The notes under the pieces were generated by a model, which was not told where the DNA came from, ran no database searches, and saw only the letters and a list, made by a program, of their open reading frames with translations. From assembly GCA_964558395.1 (NCBI GenBank), contig CAZLDS010000001.1, positions 30,087-94,086 on the forward strand: a stretch of 64,000 bases of DNA, given 5' to 3'. Made by a program: the position numbers and the translations under genes. The DNA comes from CSP1-5 sp964558395. Lineage in GTDB: Bacteria > Methylomirabilota > Methylomirabilia > Methylomirabilales > CSP1-5. Below are positions 34,317-42,747 of this stretch, piece after piece; position 1 is the first letter of the stretch, and every line of letters starts with the position of its first letter.

Positions 34317-35534
34317 CTACATCTTGCAGCCGGTCTCGGCTGGGGGCGGCGTGATTTCGGCTCCCGGAAATACCCGCACGGGTTGCAAAATGCGGAACGG
34401 GTATGCCGGATCGGCCTTGGTCACCCCCCAGTAGCCGTCGACCGTGGCCTGATGGTCCTCGGCCCGAATGGTGAACTCGCCGGTCGGCGAATCCACCGTC
34501 AGACCCGCCATGGCCGCCGCGACCTTCTCCGGATCGGTGCTCCCGGCCTTTTCAATGGCGGCCTTGTACACGTAGACGCCAGTGTAGGCATTCTGCGCAT
34601 TATAGCTGGGATACTTGTCGAAGCGCTTCTTGTAGGCCTCGACGAACTTCTTGTTGATGTCGGTGTCCTTGGCCAGAAACCAGTAGCGTGTTCCCACCCA
34701 CAGACCCTCCGGCATCTGATCGCTAAGGGCGTACAGCACCTCGATCGCCCCCCCGAGTGTCATGAGTACCTGAAATTTCTGGTCAAAGAAGCCCAGGTTG
34801 TTGGCCTGCCGCACGAAGTTCACCAGTTGCCCGCCCCACAGGGAGATAATGACCCCATCCGGCTTGTCCGCAATAACTTTGTTGATGAACGGCGTGTGAT
34901 CCTCGGCGCCGAATTTCGGAAAGGCGGGGTCGAGGAATTCCGCGTCTGGCTCAAGCTCTTTCAAGTACTTCTGGAAAAACTCCCAGGACTGGTGACCAAA
35001 GGCATAATCCGGCCCGATGGTTGTCCAACGCTTTGCTCCGGTGTCCTTGGCCAGCAGCGCGGCAGCCTTGAGGTTCTGATTGATGTTGACGCTATCGCGA
35101 AATACCCACTTGTTGCACAGCCTGCCGGTCACATCCGGCGTTGCCGCATGCGTGATAAGCAGGGGCCGCTCCAACTCCGGAATCGTGGGTGCCACACCGC
35201 GCGCCACACCGCTGCTATCAATCCCCAACAGCACATCGACCTTGTCCTGTAAGACGAGTTTGCGGGCCGCCTGGATAGCGACATCGGGTTTCCCTGTGGA
35301 GTCTTCAATCTTGAACTCGAGCTTGCGGCCGAGAACCCCCCCGCCGGCGTTGATTTCGTCGACCGCGAGCTGGATCCCGTCGCGGGCGAACTCGCCATAT
35401 GTAGCAAAGGGACCGGACATGATATAGATAGCGCCGATCTTAGTTGTTTCCGTTGGCTGGCAGCCGAAAGCGCCGACGAGCAGTACCGACGCCACACCCA
35501 GCACAGTGACAAAACGCATGCCGATGTTTCTCAT
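34317..35534 (-). CDS. livK: ABC transporter substrate-binding protein LivK-like, lipoprotein
   Basis: ATG 35534 (MRNIGMRFVTVLGV) has a GGGAGGGGA SD; the much longer open frame upstream is not used. The 405-residue product has a lipoprotein signal with lipobox VGAFGC, and the type I periplasmic-binding fold: IGAIYIMSGPFATYGEFARDG, then the ligand-binding DSTGKPDVAIQAARKLV and LLGIDSSGVARGVAP, the hinge, and ALSDQMPEGLWVGTRYWF. It binds the substrate outside the inner membrane and delivers it to LivHM. The family covers branched-chain amino acids, amides, urea and aromatic acids, so specificity is open. Confidence 0.93.
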   Translation of the reverse strand: MRNIGMRFVTVLGVASVLLVGAFGCQPTETTKIGAIYIMSGPFATYGEFARDGIQLAVDEINAGGGVLGRKLEFKIEDSTGKPDVAIQAARKLVLQDKVDVLLGIDSSGVARGVAPTIPELERPLLITHAATPDVTGRLCNKWVFRDSVNINQNLKAAALLAKDTGAKRWTTIGPDYAFGHQSWEFFQKYLKELEPDAEFLDPAFPKFGAEDHTPFINKVIADKPDGVIISLWGGQLVNFVRQANNLGFFDQKFQVLMTLGGAIEVLYALSDQMPEGLWVGTRYWFLAKDTDINKKFVEAYKKRFDKYPSYNAQNAYTGVYVYKAAIEKAGSTDPEKVAAAMAGLTVDSPTGEFTIRAEDHQATVDGYWGVTKADPAYPFRILQPVRVFPGAEITPPPAETGCKM

Positions 35535-35735
35535 GATTTCCCCTCCCTTTACAGATGAAACGTAACCATGAAAATAAAACGCCCCCCGGCCGTACTCCGC
35601 CCTGAGAGAGCTCTTGTTTTCCGGATACAAGAAAGAATCTGTCGAGGGGATGTTGTCTACCCCGGGTCCATTCCTGACCCTCCTGAAAGGGAGCCTAGTA
35701 TCGCTCACGTGGCACGGCGTGTCAAGCCATCCACC

Positions 35736-36476
35736 TTACCAGTTCAGGCTGCGGAAAACGAGGGCGACCCCCGCTACCGTGATCGCCAAAAGCACTGTCC
35801 TGCGGAAGATCTTCTCGGGCAACCGGGTATGGATGTATCGCCCACCCCAGAATCCCAACAGTCCAACCCCGGTTAAGGGAAGCACCAGCAGCGCAAGCGT
35901 CCACGTCCAGAGTGCAAAGTGGTACGTGGCCGCCACCTGCGTCAATTGGAACACAAAGAAGGTTGCGCCCATGTATTGGACGAAGGCCCGTTTGTCCGAT
36001 TCGACAGCGTAGAAAAACATAACCACAGGGGTAAAGACATTGGTCATCCCGCCGATCACCCCGCTCACGGCCCCAGTCGCTGCCGTCACCACCGCCCAGT
36101 GCGAACGAAGCGGGCTCGGTTTCCATGGCAGGAACTGTAAGCCGACGAAGGCGAGGACCATCACACCAAGCCCCAGTCGCAGCGTTGACCCTGGAAGCGT
36201 TGCCAGGAGCTTCGTCCCCACGGGGACACCTATGACCCCCGCGACCACCAGCGGAAGGAGGTGCTGGATGGTCTCGCGCTGCAGTGGCCGACTGACCGCC
36301 TGCAAGAAATTCATGGAGATGTTCGGGATGAGGCACAGGACGACAGCGGTGGGAACGTCGCTCAAGAGGGCGATCAGCGGCGTGGCGACAACAGGAAACC
36401 CAAATCCCAATGTCCCTTTGACGAACCCGCCGATGATAACGGCCGCGGCACTACCCCAGAAGAACAAGTCCGTCAT
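35736..36476 (-). CDS. TSUP family (TauE/SafE) permease
   Basis: I use ATG 36476 (MTDLFFWGSAAAV), which has a GGGAGGCGGGG SD upstream, giving 246 residues. The protein has about eight hydrophobic segments in two repeats, with the TSUP motifs GGFVKGTLGFGFPVVATPL in the first half and GAVSGVIGGMTNVFTPVVMFF in the second. TSUP permeases export or import sulfite, sulfonates or related anions. It is downstream of the liv operon on the same strand but about 200 bases from livK, so a joint transcript is unlikely. Confidence 0.88.
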   Translation of the reverse strand: MTDLFFWGSAAAVIIGGFVKGTLGFGFPVVATPLIALLSDVPTAVVLCLIPNISMNFLQAVSRPLQRETIQHLLPLVVAGVIGVPVGTKLLATLPGSTLRLGLGVMVLAFVGLQFLPWKPSPLRSHWAVVTAATGAVSGVIGGMTNVFTPVVMFFYAVESDKRAFVQYMGATFFVFQLTQVAATYHFALWTWTLALLVLPLTGVGLLGFWGGRYIHTRLPEKIFRRTVLLAITVAGVALVFRSLNW

Positions 36477-36608
36477 CCCCGCCTCCCGCTGGCAAGGGGC
36501 CAAGTATCCTCTAGCGTTTTGGAGGTCTCAAGGACGAGAGAGGACGAGGCGAAATCGAAGGGAATCCTGAAGCAATGGAAGGAAAGCAACTGCGTCGAGT
36601 AGGAACCA

Positions 36609-36839
36609 TTATTGGAGTTCCATCACCGGGACGGACCTGATAGCCTCAATGACCCATTGGCCTTCGAGTTTCTTGAAGTCCAGATCGAGCTCCTGTCCAT
36701 CCACGGATCTGGCCTTTTGGCTCTGCACGCCGGTGACGACGACGGTCGTATTCACCTGTGCATGCCGCGTTTCGTCATCGTGGGTCACGGATACGTCGGT
36801 GAACCGTAATCGCCGGTCCGGTACAGCGGCATCATATTG
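36609..36839 (-). pseudogene. C-terminal fragment of an unknown protein
   Basis: A 76-codon frame ending at TAA 36609-36611 contains RLRFTDVSVTHDDETRHAQV, then NTTVVVTGV and LDLDFKKLEGQWVIEAI: an antiparallel beta-sheet domain of the NTF2/SnoaL-like kind. A TGA precedes it in frame and there is no start. It overlaps, in another frame, the end of the signal-peptidase-like fragment. The two may be the remains of a deletion or frameshift. Function unknown. Confidence 0.5.
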
Positions 36840-37000
36840 TCACCATGAATCCTCACCGGGAGGAAAACGGTCGAGCAGACGGCGTAAACTAGTGTACCCA
36901 AAATGACAGTGCGGACTGCGGTGTGTCGCCAGTTCGATCCTACACACATCCTTTTCAACACGGTTCTGATGCTTCTTACCTCAGTAGGAGTGGGCTCCAT
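36785..37000 (-). pseudogene. Signal peptidase I-like (S26) N-terminal fragment
   Basis: From ATG 37000 the frame reads EPTPTEVRSIRTVLKRM, a membrane segment TVILGTLVYAVCSTVFLPV, then RIHGDNMMPLYRTGDYG, which resembles the S26 catalytic region (Ser-Met-x-Pro with Gly-Asp downstream). The Ser is replaced by Asn, the frame ends soon after, and the lysine half of the enzyme is missing. So it is a broken or non-catalytic remnant. It overlaps the C-terminal fragment of an unrelated frame. Confidence 0.45.
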
Positions 37001-37683
37001 GAGGATATGGCACGCTGCAATTTTTGAGCCGAGGCCACACTGAGTATAAAGACTCATCCAGTCTCAACGATTGTTCCCGAGGCGGCGTGTTTGGGCTCAG
37101 GTGGCAGAGTTTTATCGAGATCTCCTCCCCCTTGCCGATCGGGAGGGTCATAGAAAGCAGCCCGGAATGAGACTTGACACAGGCCAGGTATGCTGCCAAC
37201 TCCTGCGCATGGGGGACGACGTTGTCCGCCACGAGCAGCCCACCAGAGGCGAGCTTTGGGAAGACCAGCTCGAAATACCTGAGGTATTGTGAGCGGTCTG
37301 CGTCGAGGAAGATGAAGTCGAATGGACCAGGCAGTGAGACCAGTGTGTTGGCGGCATCTCCTTCATAGAGGTCGACGTACTCGGCCAATCCCGCCTCGGT
37401 GAGATTGGCTCCTGCAAGCGTGATCTTCTCGGGATTGCGCTCAAGGGTGATACCCGTCCCGATGTCTCCCGGGCCGCATCTGCGAGCCAGTTGTCGAGTA
37501 CCCATTTGAGGTGCCAACCTCCAGAATCCGGGTCGCGCGACACGCTCTGACAAGGATCTAAAGCAGGCGTCCAGTATCCGGAGTGATATTCAGCATTTTG
37601 CGCGAACGATCGATCTCGCTCGCGTCGTGTTCGGCGCCAAAACGCGTCAGCCGGTCCAGAAGCTCCAGTAACTGTTCGTCCAT
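36981..37683 (-). pseudogene. Class I SAM O-methyltransferase with one nonsense and two frameshift mutations
   Basis: ATG 37683 opens MDEQLLELLDRLTRFGAEHD and IDRSRKMLNITPDTGRLL, the usual N-terminus of family 3 O-methyltransferases. A TAG stands where the family has a Trp (RLL-stop-ILVR), after which ATRILEVGTSNGYST (the SAM motif) continues; then the frame shifts to give NWLADAARETSGRV, and again to LERNPEKITLAGANLTEAGLAE and FDFIFLDADRSQYLRYF with the metal Asp. Three separate lesions make this a decayed gene. The intact enzyme would be about 210 residues long. It overlaps the next remnant. Confidence 0.85.
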
Positions 37684-37757
37684 TGTGACAGCCTTTGGGT
37701 GTGCAATCTTGCATTCCAGAGCCAACCATCACCGAACCAACTGATCTTGTCAAGAGG

Positions 37758-38309
37758 TCACTTATTCGCACGGCATTGCTCGAGAATGTCTTTGACCACA
37801 CGGTGTTCTCTGACAAATTGCATCGACAGCGCGCGGAACTCCTGGCTTGACTGAATATAGTTCAAGAGTTGTGCACGATCAGGACGCCTTTCGGTCTGGG
37901 TTTTCAGGGTGACCCATCTGACCTCAATCCGCTCATATCGAGGATCTGTACGCAATAGCGCTGCGGTATCCGCGTCCGACCAGTCAAACACCACGGCGGC
38001 CCCGTTGGGTCCGACGACACCCTCTATTCTCTTCGGTTGTGTGTTGACGAGGTACGCAAATCGTGCCTCGACCACGTCAAAGTACGCCATTTGGGTCACG
38101 ACACCAGCGGCGGCGACCCTCTTTAAATCAGGGCGTTCTCTTTCGACCAATCGCTGCAGGTCTCGTTGGAACTGGCGTTGGATGGACACAGATGTGGCAT
38201 GTGCTCTTTGGAGGCAGGCCAGTGAATTACCGTTTGAACCACTCGCGTTGGCCACGAGACAGATGACGATCGCCACTGATGCTACATGGCAGAGAACAAC
38301 CTTACCCAC
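37758..38309 (-). CDS. Hypothetical exported protein
   Basis: GTG 38309 is the likely start: an AGGAG SD lies eight bases upstream and a signal peptide follows (GKVVLCHVASVAIVICLVANASG). The 183-residue product has a helical, charged mature part: SLACLQRAHATSVSIQRQFQ, RDLQRLVERERPDLKRVAAA and a C-terminal stretch with two Cys. I recognise no family, though the layout (secreted, about 150 residues, all-helical then beta) recalls DUF1311-like periplasmic proteins. It begins 17 bases after the M50-like gene, so it is probably co-transcribed with it. Confidence 0.62.
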   Translation of the reverse strand: MGKVVLCHVASVAIVICLVANASGSNGNSLACLQRAHATSVSIQRQFQRDLQRLVERERPDLKRVAAAGVVTQMAYFDVVEARFAYLVNTQPKRIEGVVGPNGAAVVFDWSDADTAALLRTDPRYERIEVRWVTLKTQTERRPDRAQLLNYIQSSQEFRALSMQFVREHRVVKDILEQCRANK

Positions 38310-38325
38310 GTGTGACTCTCCTGCT

Positions 38326-39306
38326 TCATAGCGTCTTGAGAAATTGAAAGATCTCCTCATAATAGGCCGAACACACGGCCACAATTATCCAAGCCACCAA
38401 TAGAACCGCCCCCAGCCACAGAACCGTCCTCTCCACTTCGAGACTGACCGGCCTGCCACGGACCGTTTCGATCACGAGAAAGCAGAGACGCCCGCCGTCA
38501 GCAAAGGGAAGAGGGAAGAGGCTCAGTACGCCCAGGACGATGGAGAGATGCCCGGTGAGGAAGATGAGCGGCATGAGAGACTCCCGTTGGATCCGCACTC
38601 CGGTCATATGACCCAAGAGGATCGAAGAGCCGATCGTGTGAGGAGAGGCAGCCCCGACCATCACCCTCCCGAGTCCCTTGAGAACCATCGCCATCGTCGC
38701 CGCCGTTCGCTTCCCCGATTCGACCAGAGCGGTCAGGGGATGCAGCCGATCAGACACAACGCTCTCGGCACGGGTAATTCCGATGGCCTCCAAGGTACCG
38801 GTCCGCGCCACGACACGGTGCTGGGGGGAGGGCCTCGTGGTCATGATGACCTCGAAGCGCTCCGTTTCTCGCTCAACCGTCAGCCTGACCACCTCCCCAG
38901 TCCGAGGTCGGGTTCGGCGGGCCAGCTCTGCCCAAGTCTCAACCGGCTCGCCGTCAACCGCCACGATGCGATCTCTGCCCCGGATACCCCCCTTTGCGGC
39001 AGGGGATCCCTGGATCACACCGCCCACCGTGGCTCCCATGAGCGGCAAGGCCGATCCACCGACAAAGGTAAGGAGACCCCAAAAGAGCAGGACAGCGAGA
39101 AGGAAATTGGCTGCAGGCCCGGCCAGCACAATGGCAAATCGGGCCCAGACTGAGGCGTGGCCGAAGGAGAAATCGAGGGCCTGGTCTTCGTCCGCCCTGT
39201 AGACGGCACGCACAAGTGTCACGTGGCCCAGCCTGTGAACGACCGTTACAAGCCCCACGATCAGCACGAGTGCCACATATGAGAGAATGGTGCCTACCAT
39301 TACCAT
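38326..39306 (-). CDS. M50 (RseP/S2P-like) membrane protein with non-canonical HRLGH site
   Basis: The start is ATG 39306, after a GGGAGAGG SD; a TTG 5 codons upstream is less likely. The 326-residue protein has the site-2 protease layout: membrane segment 1 with the motif H24-R-L-G-H28, a second one (ARFAIVLAGPAANFLLAVLLF), a PDZ domain (about 95-165, with GSPAAKGGIRGRDRIVAVDGEPV), and C-terminal segments with PFADGGRLCF instead of the LDG motif. In active M50 enzymes the first motif is HExxH, the Glu being the general base. Arg here predicts loss of proteolysis. It may act as a PDZ-dependent membrane adaptor. The hypothetical exported protein follows. Confidence 0.85.
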   Translation of the reverse strand: MVMVGTILSYVALVLIVGLVTVVHRLGHVTLVRAVYRADEDQALDFSFGHASVWARFAIVLAGPAANFLLAVLLFWGLLTFVGGSALPLMGATVGGVIQGSPAAKGGIRGRDRIVAVDGEPVETWAELARRTRPRTGEVVRLTVERETERFEVIMTTRPSPQHRVVARTGTLEAIGITRAESVVSDRLHPLTALVESGKRTAATMAMVLKGLGRVMVGAASPHTIGSSILLGHMTGVRIQRESLMPLIFLTGHLSIVLGVLSLFPLPFADGGRLCFLVIETVRGRPVSLEVERTVLWLGAVLLVAWIIVAVCSAYYEEIFQFLKTL

Positions 39307-39336
39307 GGCAACCTCTCCCAAACCCCCGGGAAAAGC

Positions 39337-39390
39337 AAAACGCCCTCCCGGGCCAAACCGGCGCCGAGAGGGCGGTGCAACGCCTGTGCC
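39337..39390 (-). repeat. Terminator-like hairpin repeat, copy A
   Basis: CGCCCTC (39341-39347) pairs with GAGGGCG (39368-39374); AAAA precedes on the plus strand, giving a T-run on the minus strand. The tail GGCGGTGCAACGCCTGTGCC follows the right arm and matches the tails of copies B, E and G. It lies between the M50-like gene and IclR and could end IclR transcription. One of a family of related hairpins in the window. Confidence 0.6.
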
Positions 39391-39539
39391 ATGCGTTGAA
39401 TGAGGGTTATCTCCGTTCCATCTGTCCGATTCCTAATAAAGATTTATAGGTATATCCGCTAAGTAGCTAATAAAAAAGGTACGCATGGATAGAGGGATTT
39501 TCGTCTGCACTCGGCCCTAGATCGCGGGAAGGGCAACGT

Positions 39540-40436
39540 TCACGAGTCGGAGGGAGACTCATATCTCGGGATCAAGTCAACCGGTCGCAACTTCTCGGTC
39601 GGCAAAACGATGCGCCTGGAGATACTTAGTCCAGCTTGCCTGACCAACGGGACCAGCTCCCGCTCAATCCGCCCCAGGGGAAAACGATACCCCGGACCTG
39701 ACAGACCGACCGCCGCCACCACCTGGTTGGAATGACGACGCACAGGGGCCGCCACACAACGGACGCCCCGTTCCGCCTCCTCATTGTCGACCGCATAGCC
39801 CTGCTTTGCCACTGTATCAAAATGCGCTGCAAGTGCTTCAACATCGACGATCGTATGCTCGGTGCGCTTGGACAACGGCGATACAGACAGGAAGTGCCTC
39901 AGCCGTTCCGGACCTGCGTGGGCTAAGAGGACCTTCCCCGCAGCCGTGCAATAGGCCGGCATTCGCCGCCCAACGCGCGAGGTAGTTCTCACTGCATGGG
40001 TCGTCTCGTGCATCAACAAATATACGACGTCCGCCCCGTCGAGGACGGCCAGATAGGCGGTCTCGTTGCATCGCTCGACTATCTCCCCGAGCCCGGACTC
40101 GGCCCACGTGCAGAACCCTAGGTGATGAAGAAACTGCCCGGCCAACGTCAGAGTTTTAGGCCCCAGGCGATAGCTGCCGGTTTGCGTATCTTGTTCTATA
40201 TACCCTCGGCACTCGAGGGTAGCCAGGATTCGAAAAAGACCACTTTTGTTCACCCGCAAACGTCGCGCCAGGTCAGTCAGCTGCAAGCTTTCTTCTTGGT
40301 AGGTAAACGCCTCGAGAACGTCCAGGGCCCGATCGACAGATTTCTTCAGGCCCTCCTGCTTTTCCTGGACAGCCAGCCGTCCGCGATTGCCATTCCTTCG
40401 CCGTGGAACTCGAAGCGCAGATCGGATGCCCTTCAT
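39540..40436 (-). CDS. IclR family transcriptional regulator
   Basis: ATG 40436 has an AAAGGAG SD and is preferred over 40490. The 298-residue protein has an N-terminal winged helix (LQLTDLARRLRVNKSGLFRI and LATLECRGYIEQDTQTGSYRLG, about 30-100) and the IclR effector domain (about 115-285; NETAYLAVLDGADVVYL, GRRMPAYCTAAGKVLLA, GYAVDNEEAERGVRCVAAPV). IclR proteins regulate catabolic or transport operons in response to small metabolites. Its likely targets are not linked: the neighbour is the divergent HEAGH membrane protein, 194 bases away, so that gap may be its operator. Confidence 0.92.
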   Translation of the reverse strand: MKGIRSALRVPRRRNGNRGRLAVQEKQEGLKKSVDRALDVLEAFTYQEESLQLTDLARRLRVNKSGLFRILATLECRGYIEQDTQTGSYRLGPKTLTLAGQFLHHLGFCTWAESGLGEIVERCNETAYLAVLDGADVVYLLMHETTHAVRTTSRVGRRMPAYCTAAGKVLLAHAGPERLRHFLSVSPLSKRTEHTIVDVEALAAHFDTVAKQGYAVDNEEAERGVRCVAAPVRRHSNQVVAAVGLSGPGYRFPLGRIERELVPLVRQAGLSISRRIVLPTEKLRPVDLIPRYESPSDS

Positions 40437-40630
40437 CAATGTGCTCCTTTCCCCTCGAATAGACCCCTGCGTGGCGAACGCTGTCCGCAATTCATCAATT
40501 TTTCTTATCTCACCATGCGGTTACGAGAAATCGAAGGCGTTGTTAACAGAATGTAAAATCTATCGGAAGGGTCCGCTGAACTTGTGGCACAAAGATTGCT
40601 GCACTTTTGCGCACAATCAAGGGGTATCCT

Positions 40631-41395
40631 ATGCGCTGTCCCGATTGTGGACTTGTCCAGATGCCGACACCCTACTGCAAACATTGCGGAGGGTCACTGC
40701 AGACTATTCTCTCAGCTGATCTCTCGTCTGCCGAAACGTTCTTGCTCACCGTGCAAGAAGGAGGGAAATACGTTGAACCTGAGTGTTGGGTGTGGGGAAA
40801 AGCATTACTCTTTTATGTACAACCACGCATCAATCCCATCGCCTTCTACGGCCGAGCCGCCCTATACGTCGTCTTGCTCGTGTGGGGATGGCAGTTCATC
40901 GCTATGGAATATGACACGGTCGTGGGCGGTTATCCCCCGATCAACCAATCCTTTATGCATAGTGTGAACCTGGTCTTCCACGAGGCCGGTCACGTGATCT
41001 TCATGCCCTTTGGGCGTTTCATGACTATCCTTGGCGGCACCCTCGGTCAGTGGTTAATCCCGTTCATCGTCATGTGCGCGTTTTTATTGCAGACGCGAGA
41101 TACCTTTGCCGCCTCTTTCGGCCTGTGGTGGCTCGGCCAGAGTGTTATGGACGCCGCCCCCTACATCAATGACGCCCGCGCCGGCAAATTACTGTTGTTG
41201 GGCGGCGTGACGGGGCGTGACGCGCCTGGTTATCACGATTGGGAAAACATCCTCAGAGATCTGGGATGGATGCAATACGATCACACCATTGCTGGTATCG
41301 TGGATGCCATCGGCGTGGCCCTGATGGTGACGTCCTTCCTGTGGAGTGCCTACGTCCTTTACCTGCAGTACAAGAATCTCGACAGAGGATTGTGA
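40631..41395 (+). CDS. Zinc-ribbon membrane protein with HEAGH metallopeptidase motif
   Basis: From ATG 40631 the 254-residue product begins with a zinc ribbon: C3, C6, C16 and C19 (CPDC...CKHC). Several membrane segments follow. Within the central part, NLVFHEAGHVIFMPFGRFM holds H117-E118-x-x-H121, the HExxH motif of zinc metalloproteases of the M50 type, placed inside a hydrophobic segment; later a GLWWLGQSVMDAAPYINDAR motif supplies a possible Asp ligand, as in M50. So it is a candidate intramembrane metalloprotease that differs from M50 RseP (no PDZ). I have no firm family name. The gene is divergent from IclR. Confidence 0.7.
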   Translation: MRCPDCGLVQMPTPYCKHCGGSLQTILSADLSSAETFLLTVQEGGKYVEPECWVWGKALLFYVQPRINPIAFYGRAALYVVLLVWGWQFIAMEYDTVVGGYPPINQSFMHSVNLVFHEAGHVIFMPFGRFMTILGGTLGQWLIPFIVMCAFLLQTRDTFAASFGLWWLGQSVMDAAPYINDARAGKLLLLGGVTGRDAPGYHDWENILRDLGWMQYDHTIAGIVDAIGVALMVTSFLWSAYVLYLQYKNLDRGL

Positions 41396-41483
41396 TAACT
41401 GCAAGCCGACAAACGTCCCCCTAGCGCCCTGATGGCGGGGAGATTTCGATGACGTACTTTGGGGGTAATGATGAGGGGCCAGG

Positions 41484-41732
41484 TCAGTGTAATTTCTTAA
41501 GCCAGACGGTGTCGGGTGGGAGGAAGGGGTACAGCGTGGCGGTGTATCGAAAACTCTCTCGATACGCGGCCGGATCAACATCGAGGGAAGATGCGATCTC
41601 GTTGATCTTCTGCCGCGATGGGTGCAAGAGCCCCGGGGCCTCCGTAGCGAGGCCATGATACAGATAGGCCTGGGCTACAATGTGCATTATTGTGATCACA
41701 ATCAGAAGGAAGCGATCTGTGCGGTCCATCAT
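41484..41732 (-). CDS. Small membrane-anchored hypothetical protein
   Basis: The 82-residue frame starts MMDRTDRFLLIVITIMHIVA, with one membrane segment, then a soluble tail with PGLLHPSRQKINEIASSLDV. A GGTGAG SD precedes the ATG. No family recognised. It is followed in the same direction, after a 165-base gap, by a second small membrane protein upstream. Confidence 0.5.
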   Translation of the reverse strand: MMDRTDRFLLIVITIMHIVAQAYLYHGLATEAPGLLHPSRQKINEIASSLDVDPAAYRESFRYTATLYPFLPPDTVWLKKLH

Positions 41733-41897
41733 CTCACCCGTGTAGGAGGTTTCTGGTGCTTGACGGCTATCTCAGTAGACGAAATTTTTGCCACCGCATT
41801 CAACACAATCTGTCTTCTCCTGCCAAGTAGCAAAATTGTTCGTCTTTCTTCACCCACAAAGTATCTGGTATTCCCGCCATCCCCCTTTTGGCTGGAA

Positions 41898-42125
41898 TCA
41901 GAAAAAGGAGATACCCTGTAAGCCTGCGAAAACCATCGCCACCCCGAAACCAACCGGCACAAGCGAGTACGCCACCGTGTGGATGACGAATCCGGTTTGC
42001 CCTCCCCACTTGTCTTGCATGGGTTTGAGTTTCTTCAGCCTCGACGGGTTGGTCATTCTTAGAACGAACGTGTAACCACCGAACCCCATCGCGACTACCC
42101 CCATCCCCACTGTCACAGGATCCAT
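41898..42125 (-). CDS. Small two-segment membrane protein, hypothetical
   Basis: The 75-residue protein has hydrophobic segments at 3-22 (PVTVGMGVVAMGFGGYTFV) and 52-72 (VAYSLVPVGFGVAMVFAGLQ), linked by a basic loop (NPSRLKKLKPMQDKWGG). A GGGGGG SD lies upstream. No family recognised. Confidence 0.55.
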   Translation of the reverse strand: MDPVTVGMGVVAMGFGGYTFVLRMTNPSRLKKLKPMQDKWGGQTGFVIHTVAYSLVPVGFGVAMVFAGLQGISFF

Positions 42126-42747
42126 GCGATTCCCCCCCGCTTGCCCTCAGAAAGCAAAGCGTCTCGCCGGGCCGTTTTCGCCCGACAAGGCGTGCAAGGC
42201 TTATGCCGGAAGGGGGACGCGAATCGGCGAATTCCAATTTGATGCCATGAACCCATTTGGCGGAGACGTTGTAAACGAAAGCGCCAATGATGCCGCCGAT
42301 AAACCTCCTCACAATCTAGGCGAGTGGCTAGGAGAAAGGGCTTGACACCACCGGCCCCGTGCAGGAAACTCAACGCGCCTGTTCGGAGATCCAGGCACGG
42401 AGTTGGCGTACCCACAGCCCTGAACTTTTACGCCACCACACCAACCTAGGCAAACCAAGCCGACTTTCCGGCCCCATAGATCTCCTCAACCATCATCAAT
42501 TCTGGTCTGGTGACACCCCTCGACCTCGGTGGTCTCGGCGGAAGAGCCGCAGCTCTTGATCCTGATCGAGGAGTCCCTCTTCTCTCAGCCTCGATGAGTA
42601 AGGAACATTAACCACTGGACGGCGGCTTAAAACCGACAGCATCACAAATAAGAAAGGAGGTGGACAAACAGACAAAGAGCCATGACACATTCGGTCAACA
42701 CAATCGCTAGCGGGGGAATCCCGATAAAGAACATAAAGGGGGGAACC
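42126..42747. other. 622-base region: hairpin repeat E and a small broken frame
   Basis: At 42154-42210 lies a degenerate copy E of the hairpin repeat (left arm GTCTCGCCGGGC, right GCCCGACAAGGCG, tail GTGCAAGGCTTATGCCGG). On the minus strand a frame from GTG 42312 reads RRFIGGIIGAFVYNVSAKWV, then HGIKLEF, like the N-terminus of a small membrane protein; it runs into the repeat after about 34 residues and is probably cut by it. From 42350 to 42747 I see no gene. Confidence 0.45.
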
